NCBI RefSeq assembly: GCF_022581195.2
Contig: NC_061469.1
Span: 1,488,001 to 1,552,000 of the forward strand
Direction of reading: 5' to 3'
Length of the DNA stretch: 64,000 nt
Origin: Helicoverpa zea
Lineage: Eukaryota > Arthropoda > Insecta > Lepidoptera > Noctuidae
The notes under the pieces are model-generated. The model saw only the letters and a program-made list of their open reading frames with translations, made no database searches and was not told the origin of the DNA. The position numbers and the translations under genes were made by a program. Below are positions 1-11,600 of this stretch, piece by piece. The first letter of the stretch is position 1. Every line of letters begins with the position of its first letter.

Positions 1-208
1 ACAAAAGAATGTTTGTTCCTTACCCACATCTTAAATAAAAAAATTGCCTTAAATAAAAAAATATATAAACTAAGATGTCTGAAATTCTAAAAATGGAGAA
101 ACTAAGAAAATGTTACACCTAAAATCAATAATATTCAATAGTATATTCAGTTTATGAGTTTTTATATGTTTTAAAATATTAGTATTTATAATATTTGTAT
201 TGTTTCAG

Positions 209-295
209 TCAACAATGGGAGAATGTGCTGAAGATAGTGCGTTGTGAGATCATCTCTTTCACCCAGAGCGAGCAAGTCGACGCCTATGTACTCAG
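209..295 (+). CDS. SamDC: SamDC exon a (pre-cleavage-site beta subunit segment)
   Basis: The acceptor tttcag ends at 208 and the donor gtaag starts at 296. One base completes the previous codon, 28 codons follow (QQWENVLKIV...VDAYVL), and two bases (ag) are left. The segment matches the WxxLLKxVxCxIIS..AYVL region of animal AdoMetDC. The exon ends inside the Ser codon just before the Glu-Ser autoprocessing bond. Confidence 0.93.
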
Positions 296-3200
296 GTAAG
301 TTTCTTAAAACATAATATTTTATATGACTGGGAACGATGTATAATAATATAATATATGGTTATATGCTTACCATCATCCAAAAAAACAAAACAGTAAAGC
401 AAAATTAAAAACAAACTACATTTGAATAAAAAGTCTGAAAATGCCTAGTAATTTAAGTTAAATAAAAAACTCATTTAGTAAGCAAATATACCTAACATAG
501 TAAAATATATGTTGTAAAAAAAACTTAGAAAATAACAGAATTTGATTGAATAAAAAACAGAAAGTACTTTGATTAATATTCAGTAACTACAAGTTAAATA
601 AAAAAAAAACACATTTAACAAATATAAGATAGAAAAAAATATGGTAAACTTGGAAAATAGCATTTTAATAAACATACAAAAAATTAATAAAACTCTGATG
701 AAATTAATAAATCACAGTAATATTCTAATATTGTTTATTGGAAGTACATCAAACAAAGCAATAAATTAAATATGAATATGAAATAATATGAATATATCTA
801 TATAACTAATCCTACTTATAATATAAGTGGTACTTACATATAGGCCTTACATACTTGCCTAGGTACAATACTTGTAAGTCTGAAATAAGTACCTAAATCA
901 TGTCTAAAAATAAATTACCAGTAGATAATTGTAATCAAACTGTGTTTAAGTAGGTGCTTCAGCACAAACCACAGCAATATAAAAGCAACATGGAATAAAT
1001 GCGTGATAAAATAAACAAGGGTAATAATAATTTTATAATTAAATACACATGTTAATGATATAAGATTGTCATTTTAAGTAGCTGGTAATAAAATCTTTAA
1101 TTAGTATCTAGTTATGAAGGTACAATAATTTTATTTTATTAAGCTACTACAAAATGTCAATAGGTACATCCTAGCATAATAAGTATCTAGTACTAAAATC
1201 CAGGTATAAGAAAAAACCATCACACAGGAACATTTTACTTCACTAGAATCTGAGAAACTACGAAATATGCAATACGGCGCCTGTTTGTCTGCGTGCGCTT
1301 AGCTTTGAAACGGCTGTACTACGACTGTAAATTGTATCCTCGTCAATTTTCAAAATTATTTTTACTTTAATTTATTTTTTAAAACATAAGCAAATGTGCA
1401 CATATTAACATAAGTAAATAATATATCCTTTTTATAGAAACGTATTCTACGTATCCTATCTATTCTACATATTTACAAAAATAATTAAAAAAAAAACATG
1501 TAGGTTGGTACCTATCAAAACAACTTTAAATTGTTTGTTTTAGTCTGAATCTATACTAATATTGATGCTGGTGTAACTTTGATCAAGCACATCTTTAGGG
1601 CTTGGGAGGAAGCTGAAGACTCCATTGGAATTTTCTGCGATCTCTCAAAAGCGTTTGACTGTGTAAATCACGAAACGCTTTTGCAGAAGCTAGAGCATTA
1701 CGGAATCAAAGATACATCCCTCCAGTTATTAGAATCGTATCTAAACGATCGGCAACTTAAAGTTCAAGTAAACGGCGTAAATTCACTGGGCTCAATGATG
1801 GCAATGGGCGTACCACAAGGTTCCATATTAGGTCCGTTCCTCTTTTTAGTTTATATTAATGATTTGCCCTATCTATTTGATAATCAACCTAGGATGGTGT
1901 TGTTTGCCGATGATACCTCTCTTATTTTTAACATTGATCGGCGTAGACGTAACCTAGACGACGTAAACAATTCCATTATCCAGGTTCAAAATTGGTTCAA
2001 CGCAAATAACTTGGCCCTTAATGAAAAAAAAACAAAATGCATTCGATTTTCATTGCCAAATGTAAAAAGTAGTGAATGTGACATAATACTCAATAGTCAA
2101 AAACTAGAATTTATAAATCAGACAGTTTTCCTGGGAATCACTCTTGACAAAAAACTACAATGGGGACCCCACATAACATCTCTTGCGGGTCGTCTTAGCT
2201 CGGCCGCCTATGCTATTAGAAAGATGAGGCAGCTAGCGGACGTAGAAACAGCTACACTGGTATATTTTAGTTACTTCCACAGCATCATGTCGTACGGCAT
2301 TCTGCTGTGGGGACGAGCTGCTGACATTGAATGCATATTTATCTTACAAAAGCGAGCTGTCAGAGCTATGTGGGTCATTCTAAGTTAAGAAGTACTTTCG
2401 ACGGCAACAACAAAAAAATACATTTTTTTTCAATAAACTTTACAAATAACCTATTTATCACTTAAAACTAAATGTTTCCTATGTGGTCACTCAAATTTAT
2501 TGCAGAAATGTACGTAATTAAGTCACAATAAGCTCTAATATATGAAAAATGTCTCTCCCCTGGTCTGTCCCCCAACCGACTTTATTTGTAAATCAGTAAT
2601 TATGAATGTGTTAAAATTCAATAATTATTATAAACTCTTTCATTTTATAGGGACAGTAAACTTAGTAATAGTATCTTACAAGTAAAAGTGCTTTTATTTC
2701 AATTCTTTAAAAAAAATATGAACACCGAAATTTGTCCACCGAGTTTCGTGTCTCGTCCCCTGGTCTTTCGTTTTCGTTCAAAAATCAGTTTTGCTCTCCT
2801 AGTCTGTAGAAGTTGTGACCTTGAATGCATAGTGTGTAACGTGAAGTTAACAGCAAACGGCGCATAAGCAACTGCGCCGCCTTTATTGTCGGCCATTTCG
2901 TTCACGCTACTCGCTGGGTGCAGAAGAGTTATGTGAATGCAGTCTTTCCTCTGGTAAGTTTTACATTGCAATTTTTTGTTAAAATACTAACATATACTTC
3001 AATATTTACTATGAATAGGGTGTACATTGTTATGTTTGTGTGTGAATGACGTGCGCGAAATACTTTTACGGCTATTTTAGATTTCTATCGAAAATGTATC
3101 TCCCCTGGCGTATTTCCCCTGGCTCTTTTGATGGCAGGGGAGATACTTAATGTCCAGGGGAGATACATTTTTACGCGTTTCCATTAATACTTCTAGTTTT

Positions 3201-6200
3201 CTCTAATCCTTTACTTGGCGTTATGCTTATTTTAGCTTTACAATACAATATTACGTTTTATTTACAGAAAAATGGCTTGAAAAGAAGAGGATAGCAAACG
3301 ATTACGATATCAAAGAATTAAAAATGACCCGGATAAGTATTTCATCGTTGTACTTGTTTTTTTTTGTAGCGTTGGACTGCACAGATTTAAGTGGATCTAT
3401 TTCTTCCGCTTGTTTTTTTATTTTCAGGTTTCTTGCTTTTCTTGCTCGAGTGGACTTTTGCTGCAAGATCTCCCGCGAAGCAGCTGGCCTACTGCCAGAC
3501 TGCCACCGTGGGATCTGGAGGCGAGAGTCTTCTTGCGCCTGTACTACTGGCGCGAGGAGGCTCAGGAGGGCCGGGAGGGAACTCCGTTGCCGCGGCAAGT
3601 TGTCGAGCAGCGGGCGGAGCTCCGGCGCGATCTCATGGTGGCCTGGAGGGAACGACTGTCGCAACCCAGTGCAGGGCACGCCACCATAGTGGCGGTAAGT
3701 CCCCTCTTTGAGGAGTGGCTCGGGAGGAGTCACGGCGCCCTCACGTACCGCATGACGCAGGTCCTCACCGGACACGGTTGTTTCGGGAGGTACCTGCATC
3801 GAATCGGTCGTGAGGAGGCGCCTGGGTGTCACCACTGTGCGGACAGCCCCGAGGACACGGTGGACCATACAGTCCAGGAGTGCCCTGCGTGGGAAGGGCA
3901 CCGCCGGGTCCTCGTCGAGGCTTTAGGCGGCGGCGACCTCTCGCGTCCGGCCCTCTTGCCCCGGACCATGGCCTGAACCAGGCCATGGTCCGGGGCGAGA
4001 GGGAATGGGATGCCGTCGCCTTCTTCTCGAGCATGACTGTTTCGCACCTCTCATCCCGGCCGCCGCGCTGGAGCAGGTAGACACCACGGGCGCCGGGTGT
4101 CGCGAGATGACTCCCGGCCACCGTAGGCGTAGGTCTGTGAGCGGTGAGTTCGGGTGGCTCATCGCTCATGTCTATTTTTAGACAACAGACCCGTGTCGGC
4201 GGCGCGCGTTGTTCCACGCGCTCCTCAAAGAGATGTCAGCATCCCCAGCGGGGCCCAGTAGGGCCAAGGCCTGCCAGGGCTGCGGGTTGTTCAAAAGAGA
4301 TACCGCGGCCCTGGCACATAAAAGGCCTGCGACTTTTGATGCTTTTTGACGTCGTTAAAAAAAAAGTTGACTTTTGCTGTGCTGCCTGCGTTCGCCTGTT
4401 TATATTTTGAGGAGGCGGTGGGCCTTCATTATCTGAACATGGTGGTGTTACAAAAGCATTACTTATATCTTGGAGTGCTAAACGTCTTCTACGAATTTTT
4501 GCTTTTTCTCTCCATATTTCAAGTTACTGTTATTCAAAAGAGAATTTTTTGTTTTTGTTTCTTTTTATTATTGTTTTTCATGTTTTGTACCTAGCACATA
4601 AGACTGCTAAGAAATGAAAAGTCTGATTATAAATAATTCATAATTAAAATAAATAAAGATGATTCTTAAAATTAACCTTGTTATATTTTTTATCTCTTCC
4701 CTGTTCATGAAGTATCTTCCCCTGTACACCTTGTCTCTCCCCTGTATTGTGTATTTCCCCTGGTCACTTATAAAACGAGATAAACCCAAAAAATTGACTG
4801 GCCCCTTTGTAAACGTTTTCAACGTAGCCGTTTACATTTAAAAATGTATACTTAAGTAAAATAAATATAAAAAAAAACTCGTGCCGCCATTTCATACAAC
4901 GAATTACCTCTTAACTTAGAATGACCCATGTACAACTTACGTGGTCGTGAATCTCTTAGGGAACTGTTTAAAAACATTAATATTATGACCGTGCCTTGCC
5001 AATTTATATATGAAAATATCATGTATGTTAGGAAAAACCTACATTTGTTTGATAAAATATGTGATAGACATAATTATAACACTCGAAATAAAAATAAAAT
5101 AGCCATCCCGCAGTTTAGACTATCTAAAGTACATACATCTTTCATGGGATATTGTGTCAAATGTTATAATAAAATACCAGACAACATTCTGGAACTAAAT
5201 GACATGCGGTTTAAAACTCATATAAAAGCCACACTTTGTAAAAACGCTTATTATAAATTAGAAGATTATATTCAAGATAAAAATGCTTGGAAACATGCTG
5301 GTCCTGCTCCATAGGACGCACTGACAGTATCAAATTATTGCGAATTTAAAATTACACCCGCTAGTAAGATTGTGTTATTCTTTTGATTGTTTGTTTGTAA
5401 CTTTGTACAAAAATATAAACTGATTTGTAAATGTGAACACCATGTAGCATTTTAACCTTTTTTTATTATTATTTATTCTCATATTCTTTGTCTATTGTGA
5501 TTCTACATGATCTTCGCATGTTATTATAGTATGTATCAATACATACAAACTGTAATACCTATTATTTTTAAAAAGAGTAACCATGGAGTTTCTTGCCCGT
5601 TCTTCTCCATAGGAAGCTACTTTTGGAATGGGCAACTAGAATCAACTTTATTTATATTTTTTGACGTTCATAAGTGCTTGTGAAAGCCTAAGTGAAATAA
5701 ATGATTTGACTTTGACTTTGACTTTGAATATTATAAAGCTGAAGAGTTTGTTTGTTTGAACGCGCTAATCTCAGGAACTACTGGTCCGATTTGAAAATTT
5801 CTTTCAGTGTTCGTTAGCCCATTTATCGAGGAAGGCTATAGGCTTTTACTTTTTATCCCGGTACAGGAAGTAGTTTCCACGGGATGCGGGTGAAACCGCT
5901 GGCAGAAGTTATTCATATTTAAACCAATTTTCATGTCTAAAATACAGCTAATAACTATAAAATGTAGTAGGCACATACAGGGTTTACGTACGACCGTCTA
6001 GGGTCACTCACTGCCACAGATAACTTATCGTAATCGATCATAATTACATAATAATTAACGTATTTCGTACACATGACAGCTAAGATAACAGACGTTTGGT
6101 TATTTATGTGTTTTTCCCTTTTCCGTGCAATAACTGTAGTTAAAAAAATTCCCGTAGGTATTTCACTATCGTATTTTTACATGGGACCTGTTATAGTAGC

Positions 6201-8601
6201 TACCAACCTGTTATAGTGGTAGTGTAGCTACCAACCAGTGAGTTTTTTTTAATCGGATCAGTAGTTTCGGAGCCTTTTCGTATGGTGAAAACCTACATTT
6301 TTTGGGAGTTAACTTCTTAACCTACCAAGATTAAAAATTCTATGAAGTATCTCTTCCACCCATAACTGAATATCTTTATAATTACACCAACATAAGTCAA
6401 GAATAACATACGTAACTTAGCAACAAACCCTGTCACCGCTGCCGCAGTTTTTGTCACAAGTCTGACCTTGACCGTACCGGTTTATTTTGCAAGCAGCCGA
6501 GCATTTTTCCATGAGGTCATAAATCTAATTCAAGTGAACAGCATCGTTTAAGATGCTTTGTTCGGAATGACTCATTTTTTGTTATTCGATTACATAACAA
6601 TAACAAAAGTATGTTTACCTATTTGTTATTTAGCACTCGATGTAAAATGTGGTTTGCGGATTTCTATAGGAGAATTGAATAAGTCAAGGATTTAAAGAAG
6701 TTTCACTTTCAATTTCTTAAAACGTGAAGCATACAGCCAATAAATACTTTTTTGAACAAATTAAGCTTATCCTGTGTACCCAGCTTATACTGAATTAAGA
6801 TTACCTACTTACGACAAGTAAAAAGGCGTAGGTACCTAAATATCTACTTATCGAAAAAATCTAACTAAATTAGTTACGATTGGTTCTCCAAAAGCCTATG
6901 CAGATTTTTGACCTTATAATATTCAATTTCAAGTATTTTTTAATCACACGTCTACAGATGTATATGAAAAGCGAAATGTGTACAACCTTGAAGTTCTACT
7001 TAAAGCTTCTTTCAGTGAGATATTTTTAGCTTTCTTACTAGACCCCTAGGCTTTATCGATTTTATTCGCATCGTCGGTAGACTAAGCGGGAAAATAGCAC
7101 CTGATACTTGCTTGAAATATCTTTGTTATTATGGTAAAATAATATTGTATATTATCGATCCTAAGATATAAGTTTTTGCTATCGGCAAAAGATGCATAAA
7201 AAAATGCGTAAGATGCAACTAAAAATTTTGAATTGAATTCTTACAGAAATGATGAGGACCTAAACTACGAAAATAGGGCATTACTAGTTTTCATACGACG
7301 ATAAAATTCATTCATATAAATATTCTTATCAAAACAATAATATATAGTACTAAATACCTATAAGCCGGCATAAAATTTCGTGAAAATCAAATTATCGAAT
7401 ATTAGTCACGTAATTCGATACAGTCCCGTTGCGTTGTTTAATTAGGTGTTGTGTATTTTGTGACCCAATTCATTATTTCCTTGATTGCGAATTATCGAAA
7501 ATAAATGTTATAACCACTCTGATTCAGTTTGATGTAATTTAATTCAATCTGTAACGAATTTCCGTGAAAACAGTAACACTGCCTTTTTCACGCAGAACTT
7601 GTGTTAGTCAAAAATCGTCCGCTGCTGAGGACAACCCAATACCACTGTTAACAACACTGACTTCAGACTTACTGGCTTCTGACTACCCGTAACGACTGTC
7701 AAGGATGTCCAAAGAATTCTAATAGTCTTTACTGAAATGCCCTTCAGATTAACTAACAATTCCGAAGTCAATGAAACCTAAAACCTGGCACCTAAACGCT
7801 ACAAAATGACTTACGAAGTGCGAACAAATATCACTTCGTTGTCATATCCGTTCATTATTTAAATGATTTATGGTCCAACTGACCCATACAATATGACACC
7901 TGCATGACCTCCGACCATTTGAGGGTTATAACCATTACGTCGTATTGCAAGCTCAATTCAATTGAATGGAATTGTACGTCAGTCGTAAGTGGCTTAATTA
8001 TAAAATAATATCCTGTTACATGGAAAATATTTGAGCGAACATGTTTCTTAGTTACGCTACTGGTTTCTTCTTTACAAAAACATACATAACAAATATATAC
8101 GTTTTATGTATATGAAAATGTATAAGATATATCCGGGATATCCATTACTGTACTGTACCCCACCTTATTCTGCCTCGGTATGGTAGGTTACTACAAATTG
8201 GAAGTCAGACGTGAAGTGGCTTTGGCGACTTACCTGTTAAGAGTTCTGAGAGGTGACATAAAAAATTCGGGTCTTCTAACAGAGATAGGTTTTTGTGTAC
8301 CGGACGAGTACGTGGGGCGGTGGCTGCTGGTGGTGCCGCGCGCGCGCACTAACTTGCTGCAGCGCGCACCGCTCACTCGCGCGCTGCGCACTCTCAACAC
8401 GGTGGCTGAGCACATCGACATATTTAACTGTACACTGAGCGAGTTCACAAGGGCCACTTACTGTGTAGTATGTAAGGATTATAAAAAATGTAGTAGTTAT
8501 TTTGTACTGTGTAGTTAAGATATAGTTAAGGAAATAATAATTGTAAGTAGGTACTATGTCGCATTAGATTAAGTCTGTAAAGGCATAGTAACTTTGAGAT
8601 G

Positions 8602-8647
<46 letters not shown>

Positions 8648-11600
8648 AGCCATTTTCCCGTGGTTGTATCTGCCCGTACCGGGACAAAATATAGCCTATG
8701 TTACTCGAGAAGAGTGTAGCTTTCCATCAGAGAAAGAAGATTCTGTAGTTTCGGAGCCCTCAGGGTGTAAACAAAAATTGTACCTCTTTGTTATATTAGT
8801 ATAAATTTATGTGACAGATGTTCATGTTTAGTTTACACAGGTTTAATGACATGTTTTGCTGTAAAATTGTAGATAAATGTCCATTTAGTACTAATAAAAG
8901 ATCTATCATTCGTAGTAAACAGAACAGCTGTATTTAATTGATTGCCTTTTAATAGTATTTAAAAGTCGTTGACCTAATATTTTCGGTTGGTCACTCAAAA
9001 CATATGTAGACAGATATGCTAAAAGTACCTACGGTATCTGACCAGTCTACATTTTATAAGATCAAAGAATCTGTAAGTCTGGACATGTAATTGAAAGATT
9101 TGTAGTTCCAAATACGATCAAAATACTAGTGCCCGTATGTAGCCAGTGTCTGGCACACTGAAACATATTTCGTAATTACATCTTTTACCTTATCAACAAC
9201 ATAAATAATCACGTCTGCCAATTATGTCTTTATTTAGCCACTTATCTCAAGCATTTCTCTCTGACACACATTGATTTCAATACTATGTCTTATTATCGTT
9301 CACAAATTGTGTTTAGTTCTAGTCAGTTCGTTAGCATCAAAATACTAACCGTCTTACCACAAAAACTTTTAAACGTCAGTTTATGCCTTGTCTAAAAAAA
9401 TGTCAAATTATGACGTTGACATATGGTTCATTTTGCAGCCAAAATTTTATTAGACAAGTGTAAAACAGGGTTTAAAGTTTTTGTAGTAAGGCCCTAAAGG
9501 CTTCGAAATTCTTAGTGTCCTGGTTATGTAATTTTCTTATCTGTGACGAATTCTGTCGCCATAGTGACGAAACATGGCACGTGCCTATCATGTCGAACAT
9601 TTTAGTGTTGTACTTTTAACCCTACGTCACTGCTATCGTACCCGGGTCAGGCTATCAGGCCAGTTTTTGAAGGGTTATCAACCAGTTCAAACTCAGTGTC
9701 AATGATAATGATTTTTAATTGTAAAAGAGGCCTTGATAGCAATGGCCATTCCGTTAATTTTTCTGCGATTATTCTTCTTTGTCAATCGAACCTTCTAGTT
9801 CTATGATATGTCATGTCATCGAAGCATGATCATTTGCTATAATTAAACTGGATGAATAATAGCAACATTTGTTTGCTTTAGCCTAGGTAACTGCATCGTT
9901 CTCGATTGCCAAAAATTATGTGCAATCGAAATAATAATAAATACAAGTTGTATAAAAACGGGACAGGTGTCATTTCACCGGTTGTTTTTTGTCAGTTTTT
10001 TTCAGAATCGTACCGATCATGTACATATTATTAGAAGTGATCTTAATTCTTAGTAGATCCATGAAAATATAGCGTAAAATATAAGAACAAGGGATCAATC
10101 ACGGTTTATAATTAGCGTGAAGGTGCTTATGCGCATTCGAAACGTTCTTTCGAATTAAAATTTTCATATTTCGAATTTGTAGCAATAATGAGTTATAACA
10201 AAAGAAGTATGCAGTTCTGTTGCAGTCCAAGGCTGATTGATTTGTTGCACTTATTGACAGTTTGCACTCATTGAAATCTATTGAACCGTTAAGTGTCCAT
10301 TTAAAAGTTCTCGCTTTGACGAACACTTGACATATCAATTGAGTGTCATAGTACACAGTACTTCGTGCCATTTGAATTAATTGTCGAGCTACTTAAGGTC
10401 ATGACAGCTGTTACATAAGTGATAAGGTTTAAAGTGCGATTTTATACCAACCAGACAGACTTATCACCAATGAAGCTTAAGTTGTTATAGATATTGATTT
10501 ATACTTTCTCTTGAGTATCAGTATATGTAGTATCTATCAATACAGAAATGATAGCTTCCAAGACGTAGCTGACAAACAAAAAACAAAACTTATGCTAGCA
10601 GGAAAACCAGAATCAGCTAATAAGCATAAAAATAAACTCTTCAACACCAACAAAATTATTTCATAACACACCACAACTCCTATAGAACTTGAAATACATA
10701 AACCATCTGCACCATTTCAGCCCAGTTACGTGGATCTACGTAGTGGCGTGCGCGTGACGTAGGTAGGCGAAAAGCCAACTATCTGAGAGTGAAAGCAACG
10801 GCCGTGCATCCATAATGTCGTCTAGATGTGACATGTAGTGACGTGAATTACGTTCCGGGTTTTAATGCTGTTTAATGTGATTTAAGCATCTGTAGGGTTT
10901 TTCTGTTATGTCATTTCGTTTGCCGATGCAAGTTTGATAGGCTCTTCTAGTTATTGCAATAATAGTTTCTTCAACATCATTGCTAAAGGTTTTCACTGAA
11001 GATCTTAGCGTCCTAGATATCCAAACTTTATATTTGCCTAAAAATATTCAACATTTCCTACAGCACTTGCACCTCAGCCAAATCCCTAATAAATAAGCAA
11101 TCGACATTTGACACTGGGAGTCCATCAATGGTTTCCAATTAACTATTGTTTAAACTAATCACAAAGACTATTGTGAGGATGGACGTGACCTACGTCTATT
11201 GTATCCTTGTATCCATGCAGTTATGGAACTGGCAGAGGACAAAACATCCATAAAATAAAACATAGGACATCTCTTCTAAGCCTTTACGTTTTAGCCAATT
11301 GAATCTTCAGTAGATTTTTGCTGTGGTTTCTATTAAATGCCAATCGATCCATCATCCACTTGAATGTATCTCGACTTATATGAGCTATGGTATTTTCTTC
11401 TTCTTTTATACGATACTTCCCTATCAATCATCAATTTGATTTTTTCATCAGAAAATATTATTTTTCACTAAAGCCAGCCTCTTTCTTTTAATTTATATGG
11501 ATGATGCTCAAAGTATTTTTTTTATTTTAACGAAGGAAAATATTCACTGTTTTTGCTAAAGCTTTTGATATAAATACTCAGACCAAGTACCAATATCAGA

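Larger units (their letters stand above)
3345..4520 (-). pseudogene. Remnant of a transposon-encoded protein, interrupted by an R1-like LINE
   Basis: On the minus strand a frame is open from about 4520 to 4380 and resumes at 3463 down to about 3345 once the LINE at 3464-4368 and one TSD copy are ignored. It has coding-like content: RRRRLALQDISNAF, a proline stretch, then a basic segment RARKARNLKIKKQ. It resembles low-complexity basic regions of insect transposase-like proteins, but I cannot name the family. Confidence 0.45.
2372..4927. mobile_element. TIR DNA transposon, 4-bp TSD, superfamily not certain
   Basis: Terminal inverted repeats of 18 bp (GGGTCATTCTAAGTTAAG) at 2372-2389 and 4910-4927 are flanked by the duplication ATGT (2368-2371, 4928-4931). 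Removing it restores the LINE frame. It carries about ten copies of a TATCTCCCCTGG-like motif near both ends. Remnants of a protein-coding region remain: plus strand about 3271-3341, including RYQRIKNDPDKY, and an open minus-strand stretch on both sides of a nested LINE. It is non-autonomous in this state. A 4-bp TSD would fit Sola-like or other superfamilies; I cannot decide. Confidence 0.8.
1564..5726 (+). mobile_element. 5'-truncated Jockey/CR1-group LINE, split by a DNA transposon
   Basis: The body is 1564-2371 plus 4932-5726. The target duplication AATATT is at 1558-1563 and 5727-5732. The element begins inside the reverse transcriptase, keeps the RT core and C-terminal domain, and ends with a (TTTGAC)n tail at 5705-5726, a common 3' end among lepidopteran LINEs. 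It sits inside an older dispersed repeat whose two halves flank it. The RT frame is uninterrupted apart from the insertion, so the copy is young. Clade placement is by eye. Confidence 0.85.

Noticed and set aside
2699..2971. 90-codon minus-strand frame in the DNA transposon
   Set aside because: Contains the subterminal motif copies and low-complexity ends. It does not join the coding-like part of the element.
3302..4217. Several 70-200-codon minus-strand frames over the R1-like LINE
   Set aside because: Shadows of the GC-rich plus-strand ORF2. Only the part outside the LINE (3345-3463) was kept, as a transposon remnant.
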